A stretch of 64,000 nt of DNA from HXMU1420-13 sp965249965 (GTDB taxonomy: Bacteria; Bacteroidota; Rhodothermia; Balneolales; Balneolaceae). Of this stretch, positions 25,880 through 34,263 are shown in pieces. Under the pieces are notes generated by a model, which searched no databases, was not told the DNA's origin, and worked only from the letters and a program-made list of their open reading frames with translations. Position 1 is the first letter of the stretch. Each line of letters opens with the position of its first letter. Location: the NCBI GenBank assembly GCA_965249965.1, contig OZ252262.1, positions 1,860,001 to 1,924,000 on the forward strand. Reading direction: 5' to 3'. The position numbers and the translations under genes were made by a program.

Positions 25880-26608
25880 ATGACCAATTTCGATTCTATA
25901 CAAACGAACAAAATCGGTTTTTTAGATGTTGGGAATTCATCCATAAAGCTTGGGATTAGAAAAGAGGATAGCTGGGAGATTCAGGTGTTCACTAAGCCTG
26001 ATGATCTAACCTCTACTCTTTTAACTTTAGGAATTGAATACTTAATAGTAAGTAATGTTCGACCTTCCACTGATTGGCTGGAAGGATTGTCTGATTTTTA
26101 TTCCATTGCAATTTTAGAAACGAAAGATATTCATCCATCTAGATTAAAGTATAAAACGCCTGAAACGCTTGGAATGGATCGATATCTTGCCTGCCTGGGA
26201 GCTTGGAATATCTACAAGGATAATGTTCTTGTTATTGATGCCGGAAGCGCTTGTACCCTGGATTTTATGGATAAAGATGGAGTTTTTCATGGTGGGGTAA
26301 TAATGCCGGGTATGCAAACACTAATGGGAGTATTTCACAAAAATGCACCTGGCCTGCCAAATTTCGACTTTAACATTCCGACGCAATTTCCCGGGTCATC
26401 GAGTAAAGAATCTCTGGAATGGGGGCTCTCTCAATTGTTTTTGGACGGGGTACAAGCTAACATCGAACGTTTTACTAAAGCCTATCCTACGTTTAAAATA
26501 GTTATTACTGGTGGAGATGCTGAATCACTTGCATCAAATTTAGAAGAAAAACCTACCTTCAGACCTGACCTTATTTTTGTAGGGATGGAGGCTTTCCTGG
26601 AAGATTAA
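25880..26608 (+). CDS. coaX: Type III pantothenate kinase
   Basis: 242 aa. First step of coenzyme A synthesis: phosphorylation of pantothenate. Motifs of the ASKHA fold: FLDVGNSSIKLG (phosphate-1, residues 14-25), ETLGMDRYLACLGAW, VIDAGSACTLDFMD (phosphate-2) and FHGGVIMPGMQTLM, then ITGGDAESL. Length is a little under the usual 250-260. It is divergent from the SDR gene, and its last 4 bases overlap the end of the convergent uridine kinase gene. Confidence 0.93.
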   Translation: MTNFDSIQTNKIGFLDVGNSSIKLGIRKEDSWEIQVFTKPDDLTSTLLTLGIEYLIVSNVRPSTDWLEGLSDFYSIAILETKDIHPSRLKYKTPETLGMDRYLACLGAWNIYKDNVLVIDAGSACTLDFMDKDGVFHGGVIMPGMQTLMGVFHKNAPGLPNFDFNIPTQFPGSSSKESLEWGLSQLFLDGVQANIERFTKAYPTFKIVITGGDAESLASNLEEKPTFRPDLIFVGMEAFLED

Positions 26609-27228
26609 TCTCCCAATTTGCGTTCGATCAATGAAATAACCATTTCGCGGGCAACCTGATTTTTACCCCCTCTTGGTATGATAATATCAGCATATCTTTT
26701 ACTGGGTTCTACAAATTTGAGGTGCATCGGGCGAACAAAATTTTCATACTGTTCGAACACGCTTTCAACGGTACGACCACGTTTGTTGATGTCTCTTTTT
26801 AATCGACGAAGTAGCCGGATATCGTCATCAGTATCTACGAAGATTTTAATGTCCATCAGCTTCAATAAATCCGGTTCGCTGAATATTAAAATCCCGTCAA
26901 TGATGATCACTTTTGTAGGAGTGACCGAAACAGTTTCAGTTTTTCTGGTGTGAGCAGAAAAGTCGTACATGGGTACTTCCACCGGATATCCCTCAGAAAG
27001 TGCTTCAACATGCCTGATCAGGAGCTCCGTTTCTAAAGAAGCCGGGTGATCAAAATTTTGTTTAATACGTTCTTCAAAAGGCATGTGCTTCAAATCACGG
27101 TAGTAAGAATCATGCTCAAGGCGTAAAATATTCTCTGGTGCAAATTTATCACAAATGTAATCTACAACAGTGGTTTTGCCTGACCCAGACCCGCCTGCAA
27201 CACCTATGATGAGAGGTTTTTTTGCCAT
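26605..27228 (-). CDS. udk: Uridine kinase
   Basis: 207 aa. Phosphorylates uridine/cytidine in pyrimidine salvage. P-loop GVAGGSGSGKTTV (residues 9-21), the substrate loop LEHDSYYRDLKHMPFEER, the YDFSAHTR stretch (family consensus YDxxxHTR), IIDGILIF (Walker B) and RLLRRLKRDINKRGRT (lid). Full length. It is downstream of the amidase gene by 3 bases on the minus strand. Confidence 0.95.
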   Translation of the reverse strand: MAKKPLIIGVAGGSGSGKTTVVDYICDKFAPENILRLEHDSYYRDLKHMPFEERIKQNFDHPASLETELLIRHVEALSEGYPVEVPMYDFSAHTRKTETVSVTPTKVIIIDGILIFSEPDLLKLMDIKIFVDTDDDIRLLRRLKRDINKRGRTVESVFEQYENFVRPMHLKFVEPSKRYADIIIPRGGKNQVAREMVISLIERKLGD

Positions 27229-27231
27229 TTC

Positions 27232-28515
27232 TCAATTCGAAGAGGTTATCTCTCTGCTTCGTTCGTATTCTACTTTATAATCGCGAATTGCTCTAAAAAT
27301 TGCCGACGCCATAATAGATTGCCCATATTCGCTTGTCAAAAAACGTTGTTCAGAGGGATTTGTCAAGAAACCCAATTCCACTAATAAAGACGGCATAGAT
27401 GCTTCATATAATACTACGAATCCTGCTTGTTTTACCCCTCTTGATTTACGATTTGCTCGTTTCGAAAACTGATGGTCGAGCATGGAAGCAATTCGTTCGC
27501 TGTTTGCAATGTATCCACTATGTGCAAGTTCATAAATGAGAAGCTGTTCTTCGGTTAATTCCCGAACTTGTTGTTCTCCGTTATTGAAGATCATGTTTTC
27601 CTTTTTCATGATCTCTAAGGAACTTTGACTTCTGTGCAATCCTAAAAAGAAAACTTCGGTGCCGCGGACAGAAGGATTATGAAATGAATTTGCATGAATG
27701 GAAACGAATAAATCACCCTCATTTTCATTAGCAATATTTCCGCGATCATATAAATCGATAAAGGTATCATCGTCTCTGGTATAAATTACCTCGATATCTG
27801 GAAGATACTCGTCGATATATTCTCCTACTTTTTTCGAAACAGCAAGAACTACATCTTTTTCGTAGGTATTGCGATAACCAACATTTCCGGGATCGTGGCC
27901 ACCGTGCCCAGCATCAATAATTACAGTATCAAATTTTAATTTATCCGCAATTTGATTGAAGCTTTCATTGGGATCAGCCGGGGGTTGAACAGCTGTAATT
28001 TCAAGCGCATCTTCTGGATTGATATTTAAATACCAGTTTTTTGCAAGAAATTGCTGGCTGTGCACTTCTACCTCGTAGGCTTCGGCTTTGGTCATAGCCA
28101 GTAAAACATCGTTGCTTGTGCCGTCGGGATATGCCGTGCCAATGACTGAAACTTCCGGAGCTAAGTAAATATCAACACCGTAACTTTCTTCGAGTCCATA
28201 TAATCTAACTTCCTGGATTTTACCACCTTGCTCGGGCAATGTTATTCCTGTAGTATCAATTGAGGAGCCAAATAATTCCATCTGAATTAGATCTGGAGCG
28301 GGTTGTATCACCGTAAATGAATCGATTGGTTGATCGAAGTGATACCTAACTACATAGCCGAGACCATCGCTTCTTTCGGCTTTAGAAATTCTTTCTAGCT
28401 GGACTTGTGCAATTGCTGATGTTGAGATTAATAAAGAAAGAAAACCCAGAATCGCACAAATTCGGAATACAACATACCCACGCATACTTTCTAAGGAATT
28501 GGGTTTATTGGCCAT
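27232..28515 (-). CDS. N-acetylmuramoyl-L-alanine amidase (Amidase_3)
   Basis: 427 aa. Cleaves the amide between MurNAc and the stem peptide. A signal peptide begins at either the first Met or the Met at 28485 (MRGYVVFRICAILGFLSLLI...AIAQ). A beta-rich AMIN-like domain (about 40-175) should bind peptidoglycan. The C-terminal catalytic domain has the zinc ligands: VIIDAGHGGHDPGNVG, Glu in NTYEKDVVLAV, His in FVSIHANS, and the catalytic Glu in LLVELGFLTNPSE. The insertion after SIHANS (about 60 residues with NNGEQQVREL) resembles the regulatory helix seen in AmiB/AmiC, which need activation by EnvC/NlpD-type proteins. It acts in the periplasm at cell separation. Confidence 0.92.
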   Translation of the reverse strand: MANKPNSLESMRGYVVFRICAILGFLSLLISTSAIAQVQLERISKAERSDGLGYVVRYHFDQPIDSFTVIQPAPDLIQMELFGSSIDTTGITLPEQGGKIQEVRLYGLEESYGVDIYLAPEVSVIGTAYPDGTSNDVLLAMTKAEAYEVEVHSQQFLAKNWYLNINPEDALEITAVQPPADPNESFNQIADKLKFDTVIIDAGHGGHDPGNVGYRNTYEKDVVLAVSKKVGEYIDEYLPDIEVIYTRDDDTFIDLYDRGNIANENEGDLFVSIHANSFHNPSVRGTEVFFLGLHRSQSSLEIMKKENMIFNNGEQQVRELTEEQLLIYELAHSGYIANSERIASMLDHQFSKRANRKSRGVKQAGFVVLYEASMPSLLVELGFLTNPSEQRFLTSEYGQSIMASAIFRAIRDYKVEYERSREITSSN

Positions 28516-28663
28516 AATTTTTTGTAGATGATGCTCGAAGATAATGGAATATCTAACTTGATGAAAGAGTAGAATGTTTCTATGAGATTTTGAGAAAAAG
28601 TATTTTCATAGAAAAAACTGAATAAATATGTACCATTGTTCTTAAATCTTAGAATAGAATAAG

Positions 28664-31534
28664 TTGAATAGCAGACAAACTAATATAGAGAAGGAATTTC
28701 GGGAAAATCACTTTCCAGCATTGCGTGCGTATTTCGAGAAAATCATTCGATCGCAATTTGAAGTTGTTCAGGCTATTGCGGACGAATTATTACCTCTTGC
28801 TGTTGAAGGAAAGTCGGTGCAGATATTTAAAAAAATTATTTCATCTGTTAATCGGTCTAGTGCCTTATTTAACCTCTCTGAAACGCAAGGCATCCATGAT
28901 ATCATGGAAAAACTGCCTGAAAAAATAGTGGTACCCCTGGAAGACGCCCATATAAATTGGGAAGCTGGAGATTCTTTGGTGGTAAAAATGGCGAAATCTG
29001 GAAAAAAATTACGCCAGGTACTTGGAAACAAGAATCAAGAAAGAGAGGTGGGATATCGCTACTTAATAGGATGTAGGTTTGTTGAATATTATTACCTGAA
29101 CCTATTATGGCAAAAATCGCTCTTCGGTTGGTATGCCAATATTCTGGTTGAGCTTAAAGTGTTGGCTTTAAAGATGTATTCAAACAATGCATCGGAAGGT
29201 GAACTTGAAACGATTGTTAAGGCTCAGCATAACTTATTGCTTGAATTTACATCCAAATTAAATGCACAAATCCAAGTACACTTAGATAAGTTTGCTGAGC
29301 AATTAAGTGCAGATTTTTTGATAGCCGGAACCATTGAACTGCCGAATAAAACAGTTAATAAAGAAATGTTTGAACGGAAAGCCAATGGCTTTTCGATGGA
29401 TGCAAAAGAAAGTGCCAGAATTTGGGGCGACTTGATAAATGTGAATGTGGAGCAACTTGATGCGGCTGCTACACTCAATGAATTAAACAGCCAATTAAAT
29501 GAGTACGAAGAATCACTACAAAAGAAATTTCAATCAAAATTATCGTCTCAGATTCACCCGTCTTTCTCATCATTATATAAGCATTTAGAAGAGAAGCTCT
29601 CGTTGCTTGAAAAAAGCTCGAATATTACTTCTACAAAATTAGAAGAAGTTTGTGAAGAGATTAAAGCGACAACTTTAAAAGAAGTACAAGAAATTGTTAC
29701 CCCGCTTGAAGCAACCAGCGATGAGATGGTGCTGAGTAAATATTTAGAGGATTTTGCTTCGAAGGTTTCTCTGTTGGCTAATCAGGTGCAGCAAAAAATT
29801 ACTCTGGTTGATGAGCTAAAATACAACGAACAATTACCAGAATATCTGTTAAAACCGATACAATGGCAGTCGTTATTCCGTAGAATTTTGGGTGATGAGT
29901 ATTTATCTGAGCTTCTGGCTGAGGACATTAAACCAGAGCAAAAACTGCAGTTAATTATTGAGGACTTTTCAGAAACTGAACAGATAATTACTACAAACTT
30001 AACAATCGCCCAGGATGTAGAAAAAAGTGAAGATGAGGAGCCCTATGAAATTGTAAAAAAAGGGCTGGAACTGGCACTAATGAAACTGGATGAAATTGGT
30101 GAAGACTTTCCAAAGATTGAACAGTTTCTAGAAAGTGAATTAGACAAGCATCAACAGGAACTATCCGATCGGATCTCTAAGCTGCTAATTGACCAGGACG
30201 CAGGCCAGATTAAGCGAGAAGATGCTAAAATAAAAGTACGTCAGTCAGCTTCTGATGTAAGAGAAAAACTTGGAATATATTGGGCTAAGTTTGTTGATAA
30301 GCTTGAAATAGGACGCCGATTTATATTTTCGAAATTCCGAACTGCTAACGATTCAATCCGATCCTTTTTAGGAATGATTGAAACGGAACATATCAATGTT
30401 CAAAAAACCAATATTGCGGCTTTATTACACGATGTTGATCAAAAATACCGTCAACTACCTTATATCTATCGTCGTTTGTTCGATTTTAAACGTCCGGCTG
30501 ATCAATCTTTTTTTGTTAAACATCATCCGCATTTTGAAACCGCAACAAAAGCATATGAGTTATGGAAGTCTGATTTCCCGTCTTCAATCGCAATTTTAGG
30601 AGAGAAAGGAAGTGGCCGTACCACAGAACTGAATTATCTTAGAACAGAGGTATTTGTTAACGATCGAGTAGAAATGATCGACTTTAAACGGACAGTTCAT
30701 AAAGAAAAAGACTTACTCGAAGAGCTTTGTAAGCAGTTAAAAATCTCTCAGAAGAAGTCTGGAGAAGAAATTGTAGCGTTGCTTTCAAGAAGACGTAAGA
30801 AAACAGTAATAGTTGTCGAAAATCTGCAAAATTGCTTTTTACGTACAGTTAATGGCTATGAAGCGATTAATACCTTGCTTTATCTCATTTCAGAAACCAA
30901 GGACAAAGTTTTATGGGTATGTAGTTGTTCGAAATATGCCTGGAATTTTCTGAATGTGGCGGTGAAAATCGGCGATTATTTCTCGCACTCTGTAATGATT
31001 GATAACCAACCGGCTGCTAATATTGCAGAAATAATTTCGCGCAGGCAGGTAGCAAGCGGTTATCAATTGGAAATTATTCCTGACGACTCTACTAAAAGTT
31101 CACGAGCATTTAAAAAATTGCTTGATGACGACGAGAAGCGCCATGAATACTTACAAAAAGTATTATTTGAACGATTAAACAAAATGGCGGAAGGGAATGC
31201 AACGGTTGCTATGATTTATTGGATCCGATGCATTCAGAAAATCGAATCAGCCCAGATACAAATCGAGCTGTTAGAAGGTACGGGTATTGAATATTTGAGT
31301 GAGTTAGATTCCCAGACATTATTCGTACTTGCTGCTTTCGTACTTCATGATGTATTAGGAGCAGAGCAATTGGCAGAGTGTCTAAATTTTTCCCCGAAAA
31401 ATGCAGAAACCATCATTTCAAGATTGTGCAGTAGGGGACTACTTGTTGAGCTAAAACACGGATATGGATTAAATGATTTAATCTACCGACAAGTTGTGCG
31501 TTTATTAACCTCCAGAAACCTGATAAATGCCTGA
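28664..31534 (+). CDS. Large coiled-coil P-loop ATPase of unknown function, paired with MscS
   Basis: 956 aa, no signal peptide or membrane helix. The first ~610 residues are long charged helices and coiled coils (LNELNSQLNEYEESLQKKFQ, KLEEVCEEIKATTLKEVQEI) with no recognised family. A P-loop NTPase follows: Walker A GEKGSGRTTEL near 645-655, Walker B-like TVIVVENLQN near 714-723 with Glu instead of Asp, and a sensor strand KVLWVCSCSKYAW. The C terminus (about 880-950) looks like a winged helix (LAECLNFSPKNAETIISRL). This order resembles STAND/Orc-type AAA+ modules. The start is TTG at 28664. The 3' end overlaps the mscS start by 8 bases, so the two proteins are coupled. No family name can be given. 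Confidence 0.8.
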   Translation: MNSRQTNIEKEFRENHFPALRAYFEKIIRSQFEVVQAIADELLPLAVEGKSVQIFKKIISSVNRSSALFNLSETQGIHDIMEKLPEKIVVPLEDAHINWEAGDSLVVKMAKSGKKLRQVLGNKNQEREVGYRYLIGCRFVEYYYLNLLWQKSLFGWYANILVELKVLALKMYSNNASEGELETIVKAQHNLLLEFTSKLNAQIQVHLDKFAEQLSADFLIAGTIELPNKTVNKEMFERKANGFSMDAKESARIWGDLINVNVEQLDAAATLNELNSQLNEYEESLQKKFQSKLSSQIHPSFSSLYKHLEEKLSLLEKSSNITSTKLEEVCEEIKATTLKEVQEIVTPLEATSDEMVLSKYLEDFASKVSLLANQVQQKITLVDELKYNEQLPEYLLKPIQWQSLFRRILGDEYLSELLAEDIKPEQKLQLIIEDFSETEQIITTNLTIAQDVEKSEDEEPYEIVKKGLELALMKLDEIGEDFPKIEQFLESELDKHQQELSDRISKLLIDQDAGQIKREDAKIKVRQSASDVREKLGIYWAKFVDKLEIGRRFIFSKFRTANDSIRSFLGMIETEHINVQKTNIAALLHDVDQKYRQLPYIYRRLFDFKRPADQSFFVKHHPHFETATKAYELWKSDFPSSIAILGEKGSGRTTELNYLRTEVFVNDRVEMIDFKRTVHKEKDLLEELCKQLKISQKKSGEEIVALLSRRRKKTVIVVENLQNCFLRTVNGYEAINTLLYLISETKDKVLWVCSCSKYAWNFLNVAVKIGDYFSHSVMIDNQPAANIAEIISRRQVASGYQLEIIPDDSTKSSRAFKKLLDDDEKRHEYLQKVLFERLNKMAEGNATVAMIYWIRCIQKIESAQIQIELLEGTGIEYLSELDSQTLFVLAAFVLHDVLGAEQLAECLNFSPKNAETIISRLCSRGLLVELKHGYGLNDLIYRQVVRLLTSRNLINA

Positions 31535-32438
31535 TATGAAGAAATTATACTTAACACTCGTTCAAACATTTCTTTTTACTGCAGCGGCATTTGCTCAAGC
31601 TGCAGCCGATAGTAGTGCTGTAGCAGATTCGGTTTCAGCAAATCAAATTTCTGAGCTGTTTTCTTTCAGCAAGGTAATGTATTCAATCGTGGTACTTGTG
31701 AGCACTTATGTGTTTAATAAAGTGATTATGTTTTTACTGGGGGCAGTTGCAGAACGGAAAGCATCTTATCGATTAGTAATCAAACGACTTGTACCTTTTT
31801 TAAATGTGTTCATTTGGTCAGTTGCACTTTTTGTGGTTATTGCCGGCATTATCGCACCGCCCGTAGAAACAGTTTTAGCCGTTGGTGCTTCAATTGGTAT
31901 TGCCGTTGGTTTTGCATCTCAGGATGTGCTTAAAAATATTTTTGGTGGATTTATCATCATTTTAGATCGCCCTTTTCAAGTGGGGGATAAAATCGAAGTG
32001 AACAATCATTATGGGGAAGTGCTTGAAATCGGGCTGCGATCTACCAGGATTGTTACGCCCGATGATTCTGTGGTTTCTATTCCTAATGCTGATATTGTAA
32101 GTAATTCGGTTTCGAACTCAAATTCAGGTGCACTGGATTGCCAGGTAGTTGTGGAGATATTTTTACCGGCAGATACTCCAATAAATGCTGTAAAGGAAAT
32201 AGCGTATAAGTCAGCGATTTCGTCGCGGTACATTTTTCTGAAAAAACCCATTGTAGTTATGACTGCAAACAAAGTGTATGAGCAAAACTTTGTGATGGTG
32301 TGCAAGATCAAAGCCTATGTGTTGGATATCAGATACGAATTTCTACTAAAAAGTGATATTACAGAACTTATGATGCAGGAATTAAAGCGGCAAAATCTAC
32401 TTCCAAAGCCTACATCGAAAGTCGTAGTAGCTGGGTAG
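31527..32438 (+). CDS. Small-conductance mechanosensitive channel (MscS family)
   Basis: 303 aa. Start at ATG 31527 or 31536; the latter gives MKKLYLTLVQTFLFTAAAFAQA, a cleavable signal, then a Ser/Ala-rich linker. Two transmembrane helices (about 50-72 and 90-110) precede the pore-lining TM3 (VLAVGASIGIAVGFASQDVLKN) with its Gly/Ala packing and the hinge QDVLKNIFGGF. The MscS beta domain follows (GDKIEVNNHYGEVLEIGLRST, VSIPNADIVSNSVSN), then the alpha/beta vestibule. It opens under membrane tension on osmotic downshift. Its start overlaps the upstream ATPase gene, an unusual partner for MscS. Confidence 0.93.
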   Translation: MPDMKKLYLTLVQTFLFTAAAFAQAAADSSAVADSVSANQISELFSFSKVMYSIVVLVSTYVFNKVIMFLLGAVAERKASYRLVIKRLVPFLNVFIWSVALFVVIAGIIAPPVETVLAVGASIGIAVGFASQDVLKNIFGGFIIILDRPFQVGDKIEVNNHYGEVLEIGLRSTRIVTPDDSVVSIPNADIVSNSVSNSNSGALDCQVVVEIFLPADTPINAVKEIAYKSAISSRYIFLKKPIVVMTANKVYEQNFVMVCKIKAYVLDIRYEFLLKSDITELMMQELKRQNLLPKPTSKVVVAG

Positions 32439-32563
32439 TTTTCAATCAGCAGACTTCATCAATAATTCATGTTACAAAGCCACATTTAATTTGACATTAG
32501 GTCCTCACACAATTACAATTCGAGGGCATATCTAGTTCATTCTAAAACTGTAGGAGGCATATT

Positions 32564-32944
32564 ATGAATGATGAAACATTTCTTGACGCTGCTGAAAATG
32601 GCGACCTCGAGAAAGTCAACACACTTCTTGCCGAAGGAGTAGATGTAAACACATGCGACGAACACGATCGCACCGCGCTTTTAAAAGCAGCAAAACACGG
32701 GCATCTTGAAATAGTGGAGACTTTAATTAAACACGGAGCGGAGATAGATCACAGGGATAATAGAGGTACCACAGCTTTGTATTGGGCTTCGACAAATGGA
32801 AATCAAAATATCGTTGAGCTATTGATAAATAATAAAAGTGATGTTGATGTTCACGACGATCGTGGATGGTCGGCATTGGATCAAGCTGTTGCACAAAATC
32901 ACAAGAAAGTTGTTGATATCCTCACCGAGGCAGGTGCACACTAA
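32564..32944 (+). CDS. Ankyrin-repeat protein
   Basis: 126 aa, soluble. Ankyrin repeats fill the protein: FLDAAENGDLEKVNTLLAEG, then VNTCDEHDRTALLKAAKHGH, then IDHRDNRGTTALYWASTNGN and VDVHDDRGWSALDQAVAQNH, each with the TALxxA and GxxxIV signature. About four repeats with a capping helix at the end. A strong Shine-Dalgarno (TAGGAGG) precedes the ATG. It is probably a small protein-binding module. It stands 125 bases after mscS in the same direction and has its own terminator. Confidence 0.92.
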   Translation: MNDETFLDAAENGDLEKVNTLLAEGVDVNTCDEHDRTALLKAAKHGHLEIVETLIKHGAEIDHRDNRGTTALYWASTNGNQNIVELLINNKSDVDVHDDRGWSALDQAVAQNHKKVVDILTEAGAH

Positions 32945-32983
32945 TTAACTAACAAACCAATATTTTACTACCTTTGAATTTAC

Positions 32984-33011
32984 AGCCTTCATTATTGATG
33001 AGGGCTTTTTT
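32984..33011 (+). terminator. Terminator after the ankyrin gene
   Basis: Stem AGCCTTCAT / ATGAGGGCT (9 bp with one G-T), loop of 5 bases, followed by six T. It reaches into the last codons of the convergent methylase gene. Confidence 0.8.
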
Positions 33012-33726
33012 ATTTAGCGTAAATAATGAAAATCGTAGGCCGTTTATGGAGCTCTGGAAGGTGGCTCTTTTTCCACTGGCCAACTTCTTTGGTTTTAATG
33101 AATTCAGATTCAAGTGTGATGTCGCTTGCGATACACAATTTTGTTTCGCTTGCACAGATATCCAAAATAGAGCGTAGCATCTCATTATTTCGATATGGGG
33201 CTTCCATAAAAATCTGAGTTCGGTCATGACGCCGTGATTCTCCTTCTAGCTGAACCAGCATTTGTTTACGGCCTTTCTGATCAATGGGGAGATAGCCATT
33301 AAAAGAAAACGACTGCCCGTTAAAACCGGATGCCATCATCGCTAACAAAATACTTGAAGGGCCGATTAACGGTACCACTCGAATCCCATTTTTATGAGCC
33401 ATCTTCACTAAAATGGATCCTGGATCTGCAATTCCGGGAGCACCAGCTTCGGAAAGTATTCCCATATCGCGACCAGCTTTCAATGGTTTTAGGTAAGAAA
33501 ATACTTCATGTTCGGGGGTACGCTTATTAAGTTCAAAAAAATCAATTTTAAACTCAGGAACTGCTTCACCCACCCAATGCAAAAACTTCACTGCAGATTG
33601 AATATTCTCTACAGCAAAGGCATCTAATTTTCTTATGATTTCGAGTGTGTACTCTGGTAAAGCGTTGTTGTTCTGCGTTTTCCCCAGAGTGGTAGGAATT
33701 AAATAAAGCGTACCGGATTTACTCAT
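33010..33726 (-). CDS. RsmI-like SAM-dependent methyltransferase (tetrapyrrole methylase fold)
   Basis: 238 aa. The N-terminal GTLYLIPTTLG and the motif ILSEAGAPGIADPGSILVKMAH are those of the RsmI/COG0313 family of tetrapyrrole-methylase-fold enzymes that use SAM. VPLIGPSSILLAMMASGFNG is the second signature. RsmI itself (about 280 aa) 2'-O-methylates C1402 of 16S rRNA. This protein is shorter and belongs to a second paralogue often present in Bacteroidota-type bacteria, so its target is not certain. It begins by ATGA overlap with the small membrane protein upstream and ends in the terminator of the ankyrin gene. Confidence 0.85.
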   Translation of the reverse strand: MSKSGTLYLIPTTLGKTQNNNALPEYTLEIIRKLDAFAVENIQSAVKFLHWVGEAVPEFKIDFFELNKRTPEHEVFSYLKPLKAGRDMGILSEAGAPGIADPGSILVKMAHKNGIRVVPLIGPSSILLAMMASGFNGQSFSFNGYLPIDQKGRKQMLVQLEGESRRHDRTQIFMEAPYRNNEMLRSILDICASETKLCIASDITLESEFIKTKEVGQWKKSHLPELHKRPTIFIIYAK

Positions 33727-33962
33727 ACATCCACGCGTTCAATCACCAATTGCTCAGCGCCATGTTCAGCTCTGTTATTGGCATAACGAGTTATAAAAAT
33801 ACAAATCACGGCTAAAATTGATGTTCCTATAATGGCAATTACCATATTCATGAAAGAGGTGCTTCGCTGAATTTCATAAGTTGGGATCATTACAATTTCC
33901 TGATATGCATTTTTTTTATATCGAATTGGAATGAGGGAAGTATTCATAATTCCCTGAGCCAT
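33723..33962 (-). CDS. Small single-span membrane protein
   Basis: 79 aa. A soluble N-terminal part of about 35 residues is followed by one hydrophobic segment (FMNMVIAIIGTSILAVICIFITRYA) and a short charged tail (EQLVIERVDV). Its TGA stop overlaps the ATG of the methylase gene, so it is translated from the same message. I do not recognise a family. ORF composition and the tight spacing make it likely real. Confidence 0.6.
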   Translation of the reverse strand: MAQGIMNTSLIPIRYKKNAYQEIVMIPTYEIQRSTSFMNMVIAIIGTSILAVICIFITRYANNRAEHGAEQLVIERVDV

Positions 33963-33976
33963 TTGAACAGATAAAC

Positions 33977-34204
33977 TTAGTCGTCGTTCGATAGTCTCGC
34001 CATCAGGGTTTTCAAATTAAGAACCACATACCCATTGCTTTGTGCCGCAATTTGTTTGATATCAAAATCAGTCACATTAGCGGCTATACTCTCGCCATTT
34101 TCGTAGGTGTAAATTGTTCCATTATATACTTTAAACTGCTGGACACTAAGGAAAGCTAAGTAACATGGGAAAAGCCAAAGGAGGTAAAGAAGACGGTATT
34201 TCAT
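33977..34204 (-). CDS. Small secreted or membrane-anchored protein
   Basis: 75 aa beginning with a hydrophobic segment (MKYRLLYLLWLFPCYLAFLSV) that can act as a signal anchor. The remaining ~50 residues are polar (TYENGESIAANVTDFDIKQIA). No lipobox and no recognised family. It is 14 bases upstream of the 79-aa membrane protein gene on the same strand and probably in the same operon with the methylase gene. The partner gene above it starts 60 bases upstream. Confidence 0.55.
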   Translation of the reverse strand: MKYRLLYLLWLFPCYLAFLSVQQFKVYNGTIYTYENGESIAANVTDFDIKQIAAQSNGYVVLNLKTLMARLSNDD

Positions 34205-34263
34205 AAATAATTTTCTATCCGTTACAAATACTGATTCAAGTTCAGCACCACAACCTAATTGTT

